The position numbers and the translations under genes were made by a program. 14,749 nucleotides of DNA from the NCBI GenBank assembly GCA_964563585.1, contig CAZLXG010000056.1, positions 1 to 14,749 on the forward strand. The letters run 5' to 3'. Below are positions 14,703 to 14,749 of this stretch, one piece after another. The notes below the pieces were generated by a model. That model did not search any database, was not told where the DNA came from, and was given only the letters and a program-made list of their open reading frames with translations. Positions within the stretch are counted from its first letter, which is position 1; each line of letters starts with the position of its first letter. This DNA comes from CAZLXG01 sp964563585 (GTDB lineage Bacteria; Bacteroidota; Bacteroidia; Flavobacteriales; Flavobacteriaceae).

Positions 14703-14749
14703 AGAATAACCACAAGGGCACGCAAACGAAACATTAAATTTTTTAGGCT

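Noticed and set aside
14703..14749. A tmRNA, a tRNA or a fourth copy of the composite repeat (AACCACAAGGGCACGC) at the right edge
   Set aside because: No tRNA-like pairing can be formed from the visible bases, and the similarity to the repeat tip is too short to support a call.

Overview
The window looks like a chromosomal segment from a member of the Flavobacteriaceae (phylum Bacteroidota). The DNA is AT-rich. There are no convincing Shine-Dalgarno sequences, and several genes are preceded by the Bacteroidota -7 promoter motif TAnnTTTG. Lineage-specific genes include porT of the type IX secretion system, a lipoprotein-type Omp85 protein, and an AccD that lacks the usual zinc-ribbon cysteines. 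Eleven protein genes are supported; no rRNA, tRNA or CRISPR array was seen.

Layout. Bases 1-251 are non-coding and hold a degenerate copy of a dispersed repeat. trkH and trkA (252-3099, minus strand) form a tight potassium-uptake operon read leftward. A 69-bp intergenic region with back-to-back promoters separates them from ubiE/menG (TTG start) and porT, a plus-strand operon for menaquinone methylation and type IX secretion. A minus-strand SpoU-family RNA methyltransferase converges on porT. Then, on the plus strand, come a TamL-like Omp85 lipoprotein (TTG start), fbaA (glycolysis/gluconeogenesis), accD (fatty-acid synthesis), rpsO (ribosomal protein S15) and pnp (RNA decay). Clear intrinsic terminators follow fbaA, accD, rpsO and pnp, so most of these are single-gene transcription units. 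The last gene (13487-14653) is a tyrosine recombinase with an unusual N-terminal domain. It is the only accessory-looking gene.

The most interesting non-coding content is one composite, partly palindromic repeat present three times: 90-203 (degenerate), 9384-9492 (reverse orientation) and 10842-10989. Its ends are inverted GCGTTA/TAACGC. The copies differ mainly in what fills their hairpins: copy 2 has a 14-bp perfect stem, and copy 3 contains a second, unrelated palindromic repeat of the CGTCATTGCGAGG type. Each copy lies just 3' of a gene or its terminator. Downstream of the recombinase, a hairpin and a GTTAGGT motif could belong to a recombination site, but the window ends too soon to judge.

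Apart from the repeats and the recombinase this is a conserved housekeeping region. I do not see a clear new multi-gene system. The best leads are the composite repeat family and the recombinase with its flanking DNA.
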